Source of the DNA: Nyssa sinensis
Taxonomy: Eukaryota > Streptophyta > Magnoliopsida > Cornales > Nyssaceae
Length of the DNA: 64,000 nt
Assembly (NCBI GenBank): GCA_008638375.1
Contig: CM018033.1
Coordinates: 17,264,017-17,328,016, forward strand
Direction of reading: 5' to 3'
In this document: positions 21,472 to 33,730 of the stretch, piece after piece
Layout of the letters: every line of letters starts with the position of its first letter
How positions within the stretch are numbered: position 1 is the first letter of the stretch
Translations under genes and position numbers: made by a program
Notes under the pieces: generated by a model
Database searches by the model: none
The model's input: only the letters and a program-made list of their open reading frames with translations
Told to the model about the DNA's origin: nothing

Positions 21472-24400
21472 TGTAAAGACCTAAAAATTTAGGGTGAATT
21501 TTTTTTTTTTGTTTTAAATAATAAATTACTGGCTGTAATACTTTGACCAAAGGACTCTGTGACATAAATGATCTGAACAGTAAGCCATAACGGGATTATT
21601 TTTCAAATAGATAAAATAAATCCAGAACACAAATGATAAATGTTCAAAAAATAATTAACGCGGTCAACCGAGTACCGGGACAAATAAATGGGACTGATAC
21701 GAATCATGGTTACAAGAATAAAAATAAAAATGACATAAGACGCGAACGGACACCCAGTGACGGTAAAACAAATAATACTGATATTGAGCTGGCTTTATGC
21801 CAACTTTATTGACATTCATAATTAATATATTTGAGAAATAAAAATAAAATATGTATAATAGTATATATGAAAAAATGTAAAGTATTGTATATATATATAT
21901 ATGTGTGTATATGTGTATATATATATGTGGTAGAAAATAAATAAAAGAAGAAACAAAGAAAAGAAAGAAGAGAAAAAGGAAAAAAAAAAGAAAATGAAAA
22001 AAAGAAAAGAGAAGTAAAGGAAGGGGCGGTGCAGGTTGTGGGTGAGGGAGAGCGGCAGAACAGGGGAGAAGGAAAGGGAGAAGAAAAGAGAGAAAGAAAA
22101 AGGAAGGAAAGAAAGAGGGAGAGAGAGGATGATTGAAGGCTGTTGGGGAGGTTGGAGCTCCGACAGAGAGCCATCGGAGGAGATCGGAGGTTCTGGTGAA
22201 GGGTCTGTGCAACGGGAGCCGTTGGGCTTCATGGGAAAATCCGGTAGGTCGGTGCAGCGGGCGACTAGCCAAAGGTGAGTAGTTTGGTGAAGAAGATCTG
22301 TTGTAGAGGAGCTACTGCTGGAGGATCTGGTTCGATTCCTGAAGTAGATCGGAGCAGACGAGGGATGTGTATGTATACATATATGTATGTGTGTGGATGT
22401 TACGATTTTACGGGATGGCTCTCGGTATGGTGTAGCGGTGCAGAGAAGGACGGAATATGTGTATGTTTGTAGCAGCAGTACAGAGAAAGAGATTGGAGCA
22501 GTAGGAGCTGTTGTTGGAGGACCTACTTCAGTTCTTGAGATAGAGTAGAGCAAGGGGGGACTACACTGGCAGTGGTGATGACGTTGAGTTGGAGGATTTT
22601 GTGGTGAGGCGCGTGACAGGATTGGAGGACCCGAGGTTGTCGTTAAGATAAATTTGGGGGAGAGGGGGAGATCGATAGAGTGTTGCTGCCACTGAGTGTG
22701 TGTGTGATCTGATTTCTACTCCAACATCTCTGAAATTCAGAGTGGGTTTTGAGGGTTGTTGTTCAGTTGGGTGAAAAATCCTTGGGGGCTTTGGGTTTTG
22801 GATTTACCTGCAACAAGTTGGAGCTACCATAGCAAACTTGAGGCGATAGTTGTGGGCTGACCTTAATGAGCAGTGAGGAGATGACCATAACCGTGGCTGC
22901 GACTGTTACAGGGGTGTGGATTGGGTCAATTTGGATGCTATTGGAGTAGCGGTAAGGAGGCGACGCAGGATTTGGGTGGAGATAAATCCAGTGTACAGCA
23001 ACAGACCTGGGGGAAATCATGTTGGGTCTGGGTGTGTGGTCAGGATTCCGTCCCAGTGTCTCTGGGGTTCAGAATGGATTTTTGAAGCATCAAGTGTGAG
23101 CCGTTTTATTTTTGTGACAGATTTGGCGTGTTGGCAGATTTTGAGATTGAAGGTGGAAGACTTTTATTTTGATTTTTCTGTTACAGAGTTGGCTTTGTGT
23201 GAATCTTGAAATAAAACTTGAATGGATTGAGAGGGAAAATATACAATGGAGGAAGGGAATTTCAGCTAATGAATTTGTGTTGAATCTTGAGGAACCGTAC
23301 AAATCAATGTTGTTGGAAGGGTGTTGGATGAGCGAAGCTAGAGTAGAGATACTTTTGGCAGGAGTGAATATTGGTTGAAAAAGTTCTCTAAATATCAACC
23401 TATAGAAGTTGTAGTCTTCTAGGATGACGGTTACCAAACTGCCCAAGTTGTTGTGACATTGACAACGATTTGGATTGGTTTCAAGAATGCCATGGAATTT
23501 GAGAAATGTTTTCAAGCTGACCACCACAGTAGTACATTATCACCGATTGGTTTGACTTCGTGGCAGACACGACTCCCGAGAGTTGAGACAAACCCTTCAG
23601 GTATGATATTTTACTAATGTGAGAAATAAGGTTAAGCTTAGGAGTATTTGGTAAGATGATTGAATGTTCTCTATGCTTAATTGCTATTAGGAAATCACTT
23701 AGAATTTGATTGTCTTGATAGCCCTAGATTGGTTGATTGTGCACTTATGTATTTCTTTGAATTGTTAGAAAATTTATTTGAATGAGAAGTACGATATATT
23801 GTGCTAAATAAGAAATAAAATTAAGTTTAGGAATAACTGCCATGTTGACATGATGATTCACATATCTGTTTGATTGTTTATATGCTTATGTGTTTCCTAT
23901 TATCTTTTTGAAAGTTGATGAAGAATGTGGATCGTGACTATGTATATCGCATGAGTTAGCATAATATGCGAAGTATATTTTCGAGAATTGTTGAGATTAT
24001 GGAATGTGTACCTTAAGGCATGTGCTTAAGTGAACTATGTATGCATGTACCCTTGATGGAGGGATTTTGTGATTGGACTGTTATTGTGTAATACATTGTT
24101 TAAAGCATGCTTCATATGTGGATAAGATGCCTTATTGAGATTGCATTATGGCATGGTGGAATCAGAGCATATTGGCATAGTGTGATTCCTTGGAACATGG
24201 TGTGAGGTGAGCATTTGGTGTTGTGCATACTGGTTACTTAGGCCGTCGGGGAAGGTCCGTAAAGTGAGTCATGGGTGTGACATGGAGTTTGCATGGGTGT
24301 GTCACGCATATTTTCATTACATTGTATTAATGAATTCAGAATTCATGAATGTGTGATGAATCTTGTTAATGCATTGTATGGATGAATTGGATGGCATGTA

Positions 24401-25100
24401 GGTTATAATTGTGCATGTAGATATAACTGTACACTAGCACATGCCACGACTTAGATTATGTTAATGAGTTGGATGGCACGTAGATTATTGCTAGTACATT
24501 CTATGGATGACATTGAATGACATGTAGATATAATTGTACACTCGCACATGCCACGCCCATAATTTTGTTTCTTGCATTAGTATTATATCATACTAGCATG
24601 TTGGCGCTGACCCATTCGTGGGCACAGGTTTCAGATAAAGTTCTTGGTACGTGGGACTTGATGAAGTCTTAGAAAAAGGAGAGGAAATAAATTTGGAAAA
24701 GTATTTAGCCCTTGGGGTATACTCTTGTAATATAAGGGCTTAAGCCCAAACAGTATGTAGGAGATAACTATTGAGTGTATCTTATATGTATATATGTTAA
24801 AGGAAAAGAATGCGTGTTTAATTTTCATGAATTGTGGCCATCGAGTGAGGATGGATTGTGACGTGTTTGTATATATATGATGTATTGTGATTATTAGGAA
24901 GAAAAAGGCTCGAAAAACAAAGGTGGTTCTGTCAAAATTTTCTGAAAAATTTAAGAACTCAATTATTATAAATGTGAAACTTATCAAGTCTTCCATAGTA
25001 AGTTAAATCTAATTTATTGTATTTCATTTTGTTTCTTTTTTTGGGTTTTCGTTTTCGCATCTCGCACCCCGGGTTCCTACGGGAAATTCAGGGCGTGACA
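21472..25100 (-). mobile_element. LTR-F: 3.6-kb solo LTR, target duplication TGGTA
   Basis: On the plus strand it reads TGTAAAGACC...GGGCGTGACA with TGGTA on both sides (21467-21471 and 25101-25105); in LTR sense it is minus-strand (TGTCACGCCC...GGTCTTTACA). It sits inside one unit of the CACTA satellite. It contains a (TA)n tract, a GA-rich stretch (21940-22140) and blocks shared with LTR-D, E and G (for example 24225-25100 with 46075-46816). No gag or pol. No tRNA-like module was found at the expected place, unlike LTR-A to E. Confidence 0.92.
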
Positions 25101-25600
25101 TGGTAGGCTGATATCTGACATTTTGGTTCGTCAAAACTCCAAAATGGGCCTTTTTGGAACAAAAAATTTTAAAAGTTTGAAACAGGTGATCCGAACCTAG
25201 TGCCGTAAGTTTGTGCAACTCTATTTTATCATTTGTGAGGTGTGTGATGGGGTTTCAAGATCGGTAGGCCGATATCCGAAATTTTGGTCTGTCAAAATCC
25301 TAAAATGGGTCTTTTTGGAGTAGAAATTTGTATAAGTTTGAAACGGGTGATCCGAACCTAGTGCCGTAAGTTTGTGAAACTTTATTTTATCACTTGTGAG
25401 GTGTGTGATGAGATTTCGGGGTCTATAAGCCTTTATCCAGCATTTTGGTCTATCAAAACCGCAAAAAGGGCCTTGTTAGAGTTGATAGTTACATTAGTTT
25501 TTAACGGTCATTAGAACCGATGAAATTAAGTAAGTCCATGCAAGTCTATTTTCATATGTGAAGTGTGTCATACGGTTTCTAGGCCTTTAGGCCGAAATTC
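25101..25600. repeat. 161-bp satellite array, right part (3 units)
   Basis: Anchors at 25205, 25366 and 25530. Subtracting LTR-F and one TGGTA (3634 bp) puts 25205 exactly 161 bp after the last left-hand anchor, so the array was one uninterrupted run. The last units are more diverged. Confidence 0.93.
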
Positions 25601-25659
25601 TTTTTTTTTACGTAATATTTTTTATAAATAATAAATCCAACAAAGTAATTAATTTTAAA

Positions 25660-27165
25660 AACTTACCAAGGTTGAACAGAGCCTCCTTGTTGGCTGAGGA
25701 CAGTCTGCATAAGAGCCTCTAGCTGGGTCTGGCGAGCCTAGAGCTCTGTCATCCTATGCTCTAGCTCTGCATTTCGTCTCTCAGCTACCTCAACTCTCTG
25801 GGTGGCTTCGTGAAACCTAGCATCACTCTCGACGGTAGAGGACGATGCCGTCGGATCCATCCCACTCCCTAAGCCACGCACATATCCTCATATCCTACCC
25901 AAAACAGTCTCCCGTATCTGGTCATCGGTCGGCGGATGCTCACCCTCAAGGGTCGGCTGAGCGCGTAGCTAGACCATCTCCTCCTATAAAAACATAAATA
26001 TATGTTACTACTTTTATAACTTTAGATTAATATGAAATTAGTAATATTGGTATATATACATAAATAACTTACATAAAGCTGCTGAGCTTCAGGCCCAGTC
26101 CAATCCTTCTCGGCATTGTAGTACGTCCTGTGCCACAACTCAATGGGGCTAGGTGGTGTACCGGTCTCCTGGTTTTGCTGCAGCAAATAAACAATAGCTT
26201 GTGAAGATTAATTTCATGAAAAGATTATACAATAAGAACTGGATACATGTATTAACTTACCATCTCATGCCTATACCAAACAAAAGATCGTGATCCACCA
26301 CGATGGGTCACCTTTTGCTTGCTTCTGCTCTTACTATTTTTCTTGCTAAGTTCCTACACTTGGCCAAAACAAAGAAGGTTAGTATAAATGACAATGATTT
26401 ATCATGCAATAAAATTAATTTTGACAATTTTTACCTGGAATGCATCACTAGTGAACTAGTCGCATAGTAACATCCAATCCTCTACCGTCACCCCTCTGTA
26501 GGGTCTGTCGTGGGGCTCTTTACCGGCTGCTACCTCCGCCTCGTAGTACATGTGGTGTTTGTGTCGATAGTCCCTAAAACGAACTCCCAAGTAACGGTCC
26601 ACTACCTTCATGACATGAGGCAGGTAGAGATCGATGTCAAACTTTTCTTGTAAAGCATTTCATTTTCAAAACATTACTTTATTAGATATGTTGAAATTTA
26701 GTTGAATACAATAATATAAGACATACTAGGATATGCACATGAATATCCTGTCACTCCTCGTTAGTGACCCGACTCCAGTCACTAATATGGAATGGGGCGC
26801 GTAGCTGGAAAATGATGCCGACCTCAGTGGTGAATTGCTGTGCCCACCCACCAACGGGCTTCAGCAAGCCCAGAGGTATCTCAATCCGAAGTCACGCACC
26901 CCCTGCTGCCTTCATCTGAACTTGCAAACTACAGTTCTTCGCCCTACCGCACCCTCGTTTAGAGGCGGTGGTCGAAACTTTAGAAGAAATAAAATAGAAA
27001 CAATTAGTACCATATTTATGTAATCATTAATAAAAAAGGAAACTATTCATACCATCGACGGTAGGATCGGTCGACCCTGCAGATGAAGGGGAAGGGGTCA
27101 ATGAGTCCACCGAAACTGTGTGTCTGCGTGAACCTGGTCCTATTATATCTACAAAGAAAGTTTAA
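25660..27165 (-). pseudogene. Ptta/En/Spm-type (Transposase_24-like) gene of the CACTA element
   Basis: A multi-exon minus-strand gene recognisable piece by piece. First, RGCGRAKNCSLQVQ then LRIEIPLGLLKPVGGWAQQF, then FHISDWSRVTNEE, the usual N-terminal region of plant Ptta/En/Spm proteins. Next (about 26640-26440), DIDLYLPHVMKVVDRYLG followed by KHHMYYEAEVAAGKEPHD and a single stop before FTSDAFQ. Then THRGGSRSFVWYRHEM (26310-26265), PPSPIELWHRTYYNAEKDW (26180-26073) and a final coiled-coil exon (25985-25660) with EHRMTEL and QTQLEALMQTVLSQ, after GYVRGLGSG. Exon gaps have GT-AG-like borders. Several in-frame stops mean it is broken. Likely role when intact: partner protein binding the subterminal repeats; that role is inferred by analogy. 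Confidence 0.75.
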
Positions 27166-27316
27166 ATTAAAATTCTATTACATCATAAAAAATGAAAATC
27201 CATTACGAAGTAAAAATGAATACCCATTACATCATAACATTGAATATTCATTACATCATAAAATTAAAAATCCATTACACTTGATCCTAACACATGTAAC
27301 ACCTGTTACAATTATT

Positions 27317-27841
27317 CATCTAAGTCTGTATCATCATCTGTTCTTAAAATTTATTCATTCTCGATACAATACTATAACAATGTATCATCATCAAAATCAC
27401 TTTCCTCGTCAGCATCATCATTAATGAAAGTTGCATCCCTCGGATGTAACTGTGTGGTATTGGTGACGTCGGAAGCTACGACATGATCTGGTTTTACATC
27501 AATTCTATTCAATTGATACGAAGTAACATCTTTTTTATCATGGCGGACAACACCATCGTAGGCAGATTGAGACTCTTCTTATAGTGCCTCTTGAATCTTC
27601 TCTAAATTTTCATCTCTCTCTTTAACTTCTAGTACATCATAAACATTTCTGGAATTTATTTTTTGGACAACATGCCAATCACCTCTGATTTTTGTGTCCT
27701 TCAAATAGAAAAGTTGTATAGCCTGAGATGCCAATACATACGGATCATCGTTAAATGCCGTATATGACGTATTAACACTTATGAAGTGCTTATCGATCTA
27801 CATTCCAGTCTTCTTGTTGCTTACATCCCACCAATCAAATG
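27317..27841 (-). pseudogene. TNP2 gene, C-terminal exon after the LINE fragment
   Basis: Reads FDWWDVSNKKTGM, then DKHFISVNTSYTAFNDD, YVLASQAIQLFYLKDTK and DWHVVQKINSRNVYDV, the recognisable C-terminal half of a DUF4216 domain, followed by a Glu/Asp-rich tail (DDADEESDFDDDTLL). Two early stops (TAG after TGM, TAA in EAL) and a stop in the tail are present. Confidence 0.85.
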
Positions 27842-28706
27842 GCTATCAGAAGGTGATCAAAATACCTCCTTCTTCAAATCAATGAATAACAGAAGAAACC
27901 AAAATTAGATTTTCAGCCTTCTTGATGCAAATGGCAATAAAATTCATAACATTAAAGAAGTAAAAAGCACCATTGTCAACTTTTATCATGATCTCCTTGG
28001 AACTGAAAGCCCCATTCCATACCCAGTAAGCAAGCTCTTGCATGCTTTATCCTTAAGCGTTTGCCTACTGACTCCATTAATGGCCTCCAATGCACTGTTT
28101 CAAAAGTTGAAATCCAAGAAGCTCTCTTTAGCCTTCACCCTAATAAAGCTCCAGGGCCTGATGGCTTCAATGGCCATTTCTTCAAAAAAAGCTTAGAGTA
28201 TTGTCAAACTTGAAGTCATTGCTGCTATCTCTAAATTTTTCTCATCAAAAACCATTCTTAAAGAGATCAATTCCACTGCTATTTCCCTTGTCCCCAAGGT
28301 TCCTAACCCCTCCTTTGTTCATGATTATCACCTTATTTCCTACTGTAACACTATCTACAAAACCATCTCCAAAATCCTTGCCAACCGTCTTAAGAAAGTC
28401 TTGCCTAGTCTCATAAACTCGTCTCAGTCGGCCTTTATTCAAGGAAGGAAAATCAGTGATAACATCCTTTTTTCCCAAGAGCTCATGCATAACTACCACA
28501 ATAACTCAGGCTCTCATTGTTGCACTATGAAAGTTGATATTAAGAAAGCCTTTGATTCGGTGCGGTGGGAGTTTATTATTGACACTCATAGCATTATGGG
28601 ATTTCCTCAGCTGCTTATTGATTGGATTTACTATTGCATCTCTTCTCCCCAGTTTTCAGTTGTTATTAATGATGAGCTTGAAGGTTATTTTCCTGATACA
28701 CGGAAT
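27842..28706 (+). mobile_element. LINE (non-LTR retrotransposon) reverse-transcriptase fragment
   Basis: Plus-strand reading gives LSEGDQNTSFFKSMNNRRNQ, then a linker, then ISKILANRLKKVLPSLI, SSQSAFIQGRKISDNILFSQ and KVDIKKAFDSVRWEF, the early reverse-transcriptase blocks of plant L1-type elements. It stops in block 3 (VVINDELEGYF, then PDT) before the YADD catalytic block. It lacks the endonuclease, the 3' half and a poly-A tail. It is bounded on both sides by DUF4216 coding sequence of the TNP2 gene in the opposite direction, so it is an internal slice of a LINE rather than a normal 5'-truncated insertion. Confidence 0.85.
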
Positions 28707-28712
28707 GACTGA

Positions 28713-29280
28713 AGTAATAATGTAACTGTATGATATCTTACAAAACAGCATAGTACTCTACAGTTTGTCCTGCTTCATAATCTCCGTAAAGAAGGACCCC
28801 GCTATTCCTTGTTCGCCGGCTGACCTCACGTTCCCTCGTGTGAAATCGAATACCATCAACAATTAAACTGGTGTAGCGGGATATCCTTTGATCAGGGCCA
28901 CATGCCAAGGAATATAATTGATCGTCCGCCTCAGGACATTATTGGCGGTGTAATAGCTTCATCTATTAATTCAATTCAAGTACAAAATTAATTGAATACA
29001 AATGCATTAACTAATTGAATTACAATTAATTGAAACCTATTCTTACACGTTCTCCGAACCAATTTGGAAACAAATTTTGCTGTCTTTGCTCTAGATCAGA
29101 ATCGGTAACATGTTCTCTCCGAAGCTCAGTAGTATGCTCACTTCATAAGATGAGAAATATTATATGTAACTTACATTTATATAGTAACGTAGTATTGTAA
29201 TGATTTTGATAAACTTACTTAAAATATGGCAATGTCTCATCACATTTGTTAAGCACGGTATAGTGGGCTTTTTCTAAATC
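28713..29280 (-). pseudogene. TNP2 gene, exons before the LINE fragment
   Basis: Includes DLEKAHYTVLNKCDETLPYF (29280-29221), an AT-rich stretch likely to be an intron, EHTTELRREHVTDSDLEQRQ and NLFPNWFGERV (29140-29040), another intron-like stretch, then FHTREREVSRRTRNSGVLLY and GDYEAGQTVEYYAVL (28850-28740), the start of the DUF4216 domain. Confidence 0.75.
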
Positions 29281-31303
29281 TTAAGGATAACACCATTCAT
29301 ATGTACAGGCACCTATTGGACGCACATTCTGATTAAACATCGTAAGGCTAGTTCGTTGCTGCCCTGGACATCTATCAGAATTTTGACCTTGACGATTAAA
29401 CCTTATCTCAATATCTTTAAGATGCATAGAGTAGAAGGTGAGACATTCAGCATCAATGTAAGCCTCAGCAATTGACCCTTCCGGTCGTGCTTTGTTACGC
29501 ACATATTGCTTCAATGTGTGTAAATATCTGTTTTAATAATTAATCAGTTACACATTAAAATAGTTAGGATGAATAAATAACATAATTCATAAAATTAAAT
29601 GTACCTTTCTATTGGATACATCCAACGATATTGGACAGGTCCGCCAATGTTTGCCTCATGAGGCAAATGCATAGCTAAGTGGACTATTACATCAAAGAAA
29701 GCTGGAGGAAAAATCTTTTCCAACTTGTAGAGGATCATGACAACGTCCCTTTCGAGCTCTTCCAATACTTCCAAGTTCAACGTCTTAGCACCTAATTCTC
29801 TAAAGAAGCAGCCCAACTTAATCAATGTCGTTGATATGTTATCGGTGAGGTATCCACGTATTGCAACTGGAAGAAGTCGTTGTAAAAGGACATGGCAGTC
29901 ATGGCTCTTTAATCCGAATATTTTTCCATCTTTAACATTTACACACCGAGATATATTCGATGCGTATCCATCTGGGAACTTCACTGATTTAAACCACTCG
30001 CAAATCCTCATTCGTTCATCGAATGATAACGTATAGCATGCAAGAGACACGATATATTTATCACCACTATGCATTAGGTGCAAAACTTTTCGTATTCCCA
30101 GCTCCTGCAAGTTCAACCAGGCTTTAATAGTATCTTTCATCTTCCCTTCAATGTTCATTAAAGTTCCTAACACAATATCATAGATATTCTTCTTGATGTG
30201 CATAACATCCAAATTGTGTTTCAACTTTAGGGTCTCCTAGTACGGCAAATCAAAAAATATGCTATTCTTCGTCCAATTTAACTCCACATTAGTACGCTTC
30301 CTTTTTTTAGTACCCGGTATCTTCCCAAACCTCACTGGTTGGATGAGTGCCAATTGTGACAACATGTCTTTCCCAGACAACAATGGAGGTGACAATTTAC
30401 GCTCAAATTTTCCATCAAACAGATGCTTCTATCGACTTCGCCAACCATGTGATGGTGGTAGAAAACGACGATGGCACATATAGCATATCTTCTTTCCATT
30501 GGACAAATGTAGGGAACATGTATCCTTATTACAAATCGGACATGCCAGATACCCCTTAGTGCTCTACCTAGACAAGTTCCCGTATGCTGGAAAGTCATTT
30601 ATGGTCCACAGTAACGCTTCATGCAATTGAAATGTCTCATTCTTAGATACGTTGTATGCCTCCACTCCAACCTCCCATAATTCCTTCAACTCGTCCACTA
30701 AAGGACGCAAGTACACATCAATTTCATTACCAAGAAACTTTGGCCTTGGAATAAGCAACGACATGAAGATAAATGGTTCTTTCATATATTTCCACGGGGG
30801 CAAGTTATATGGCACAAGCAACACCGGCCACATGCTGTAGGCATTGCTCATGTCATCAAATGGATTGAAACCGTCGTTAGCCAGGCCAAATCGTACATTA
30901 CACGGCTCATTTGCAAACTATTCGTGATTTCTATCAAACTCAACCCAAGATTGAGAATCTGCCGGATGCCTACATACATTTTCCTCAGCAACACGCTTCT
31001 CCTTATGCCACTGTATATCTTCTACCGTCTTTTGAGACACGTACAACCTTTGTAGCTTTGGTTTTAAGGGAAAATATCTCAGCACCTTGTGCAAAATTGT
31101 CTTGCTCTTTCCTTCATTCGGCTTGTACCTAGGTTCGTGGCACACCGTACACTCCATACATTGCTTAGTCTCTTTCTAAAATAACATGCAATTGTTTTTG
31201 CAAGCATGTATAGGAATATACCCGATGCCCAAATCTCTTAATATTATTTTCTCCTCGTAATATGATTTCAGAAGGGTCTCCCCAGTAGGAAATGCTGCTT
31301 TAA
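29281..31303 (-). pseudogene. TNP2 gene, transposase core and DUF4218 region
   Basis: Core blocks: QSWVEFDRNHE, CNVRFGLANDGFNPFDDMSN, WPVLLVPYNLPPWKYMKEPF, PRPKFLGNEIDVYLRPLVDE, LWEVGVEAYNVSK and LLWTINDFPAYGNLSR, then a Cys-rich TKGYLACPICNKDTCS. DUF4218 blocks (30224-29595): KHNLDVMHIKKNIYDIVLGT, LLPVAIRGYL, FFDVIVHLAMHLPHEA and GGPVQYRWMYPIER. The intron donor (AAG then GTACAT) lies at 29604 and the acceptor (AAACAG) ends at 29528; splicing joins PIER to YLHTLKQYVRNKARPEGS, the expected text. Confidence 0.88.
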
Positions 31304-31843
31304 TCAATTCAATGACCATATTAAATGATTTGTTACTCCATCGGTTGTGGTCTTAATATAAAGGAGTTTCACGAGAAAGTCTAGTTTCGAAAACTTATCA
31401 CAACCCCGATATAACGGCTGTCTTCCTTCCCTCAATAAGGACTCAAACGCTTCTGATTGTCCTGTGTCACTCTTGTGGCTACTCACCCCAGTTGTAGCCC
31501 TCTGCAAGTCTGCCATCATTTGTGGCAAGCCTTCGTAACATACCCCAACATTATCACCTAAGTCATCATCATCGTCTTTTTCTTCATCCTCAAATACTAG
31601 TTGTACATCACGGTGTTCCCCGTAAAATTCCCAACATGTATAGGTTTTGTCCATCCTGTGTAGGAGTAGGTGCTTTTTGGCCTCATCTATGTGCATATAA
31701 TCCCTATTATTGCACCTTCTACATGGACACCTTATCTTATTTCTCCCATTTGCAGATGCACGAGCAAGCTCAATAAAATCTTGTTTCCCGTTCACATACC
31801 TTGGCAAATGCTTGCCCCTCAAGTCTATCCAACTCTTATCCAT
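31304..31843 (-). pseudogene. TNP2 gene, N-terminal Transposase-associated domain
   Basis: Starts MDKSWIDLRGKHLPRYVNGK and continues FIELARASANGRNKIRCPCR-RCNN, with the CPCRRCNN Cys motif that defines this zinc-binding domain, then HLLLHRMDKTYTCWEFYGEH and an acidic run (EDEEKDDDDDLGD). It is open for 179 residues and then continues in the next segment after a stop (VIELIKAAFPTGETLLKSYY). This is the best start for the gene. Confidence 0.88.
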
Positions 31844-31849
31844 TTTTGG

Positions 31850-33730
31850 CTACCTAATACAAGTCAAAATGATGCTCATTATAAATATAAAACATGAATC
31901 CTAGCACCTCCAACTTCTCTCTAAAGGGTAAGGTGGTCCTATCCCATTCGTGAATGCATAATCTACATTACAATCAGCAGCAACTCAAATGCTTGATTCC
32001 ACTTGGACAAAATTTTGACAGCATCTCCCCATGGTTCTCCAAGTATACGAGATAGATGTTACCACGCCTAAATATATACCCAGAGAACAATAGGAGATTG
32101 TGCTAAAATTTTCTCATAGTGGACTATTCAAGCATGCGCTATTGATTGAAATGCAGATTTATGCATTCCCAAAATGTCCTACTCTAGACAATTTAAGAAT
32201 TGATTTTCATGCACATGAGCCCAGTCACGAATAAGTTTCATGACAAGATTCACATGTGATGAAAATGACTCCCGAACGGGGCTAGGCTTACATGAATGCA
32301 ATTGCTAACTTACAAAACTAGTTCTAAGATTTACATGTGATGAAAATGATGCCCTACGATAAGAACACTTGTTAATACTAGGATGTGTGCTAACTATTGA
32401 GTCCATCTGTGAGCTGAGAAGTTCTAAAGTGAACCGACTCATTCATCAAGTCAATGGACCGGTCGTGTGTATTTAAATAAGATTCGATGTATTTAATGAA
32501 GAAGAATGTTAGTATCAGTCGTGTGTATTTATATTTATAATTTAATTGTTATATGTATAACACATGTAAATTTTATGTGTAATTATGTTTGAACATGTAA
32601 TATACACGTTGTTTGTATAATTTATGTATCAATTAAATCGTGAGTATTCGACACTCGCAACTTATACTAGCATTTCTCATTCAATAGTAAGTTGATACAT
32701 GAATTGAAATCTAAGAGTTCAAAAAATAGTATTAAAATATCTAATAGGGGCTTTTTGATATGTTTTAACAGTGAGATGAAGGGTCATGTGTACACTCTTA
32801 TACAATAGTTCATTACATCAAAAAAATGAGCTCATGGGTTACTGGTGTGACCATCAGACCAATCAGAATTAAATTGTTATGTCATAATTATGTAATAAAT
32901 TAAATTAGAAAAATTATGAAAAATATCAATAAAAAAATTGAGATTTTCTCACACTTTCCTACAATGATAGGCTAATTAGTTTAAATAGTGAGCATAGTAT
33001 AATCAGTTAGCAGCCAACATAGTTTATACAGTGAGCATAGTGTATCAGCAACCAAAATAACAGAAATTCACATCCAAAACAACGACAAACCAACAAATGG
33101 CTCAAGAAGGACATTCTCAACAAATAGTACAAAATATTTAGATCTGAGCAACACAATCAATAGATTTAGTCATCAAACGTAAAATGAAATAATCTTAGAA
33201 ACAAACTGTACTAGAGTCTACTTTAATCATAATTTTTTTTTTCGATGATATGATTCACAAAAAAGGGAAACAATTTTCTTTTCCACATTTTGAGTTTTAA
33301 ACAATTTGTTTTCTCTAAATTACTAATTGTTCTCATTTATCTCATATTTGGATTGCAAGAATTACTAACCTTAGAAGACGATGTTGGTCCAATCCATGAA
33401 TGTTGTTGGGGTCTTTGAAAACCTAACGAGGACTTGATGAGTTTTTCTCCGTCGTCGTCGCCATCGTCGTAGCCGTCGCCGTGGAGATGGTTTATGTCTG
33501 AATTGCCACTGCCGTCGCCGTCGAGAATGTGCCGTCCGCGGCCGCCATCGAGAGGAGTGAGAGTCGAGAAGAAAACACCGCCGTCGTCGAGAGGAGTGAG
33601 AATGGAGAAGAAGAAACCACCATGCCACTAACAGATTGAGAGGAGAAGAGAAGAGGAATATAAGGGGTCGAACTGAATTGATCGAGAGGGGAAGAAGAAA
33701 ATGAAAGGTCGAGCGCATATATGGTGAGCT
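31850..33730. other. CACTA promoter-side non-coding region
   Basis: Between the TNP2 start and the right subterminal repeats. AT-rich to about 33370, then a short GC-rich stretch of GTCGCC/GCCGTC triplets (33450-33600) and a GA-rich stretch to 33700. The triplet runs create Ser/Arg-rich minus-strand frames (33371-33746) that are unlikely to be real. It probably holds the transposase promoter and leader. Confidence 0.5.

Larger units (their letters stand above)
27317..31843 (-). pseudogene. TNP2-type CACTA transposase gene, split by a LINE fragment
   Basis: The main transposase of the CACTA element, which would cut the element ends in the nucleus. Order on the minus strand: Transposase-associated domain (31843-31345), Transposase_21/TNP2 core (about 31160-30240), DUF4218-type domain (30224-29604), an intron (29603-29527), a short exon (29514-29281) and a DUF4216-type domain (about 29100-27600) followed by an acidic tail ending near 27317. 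The LINE fragment at 27842-28706 cuts the DUF4216 part. Stops near 31340, 30920, 30600, 30235, 28980 and in the tail, with several frame changes, make it a pseudogene, though long stretches read well. Domain names come from remembered plant TNP2 patterns. Confidence 0.88.

Noticed and set aside
22329..22339. Exact B-box GGTTCGATTCC in LTR-F, plus strand
   Set aside because: No A-box 40-45 bp upstream, and it is antisense to the LTR, unlike the six accepted modules.
21664..22553. Overlapping 122-243-residue minus-strand frames
   Set aside because: Made of TA, GA and CT tracts in LTR-F (poly Ser/Phe/Tyr/Ile), with no domain.
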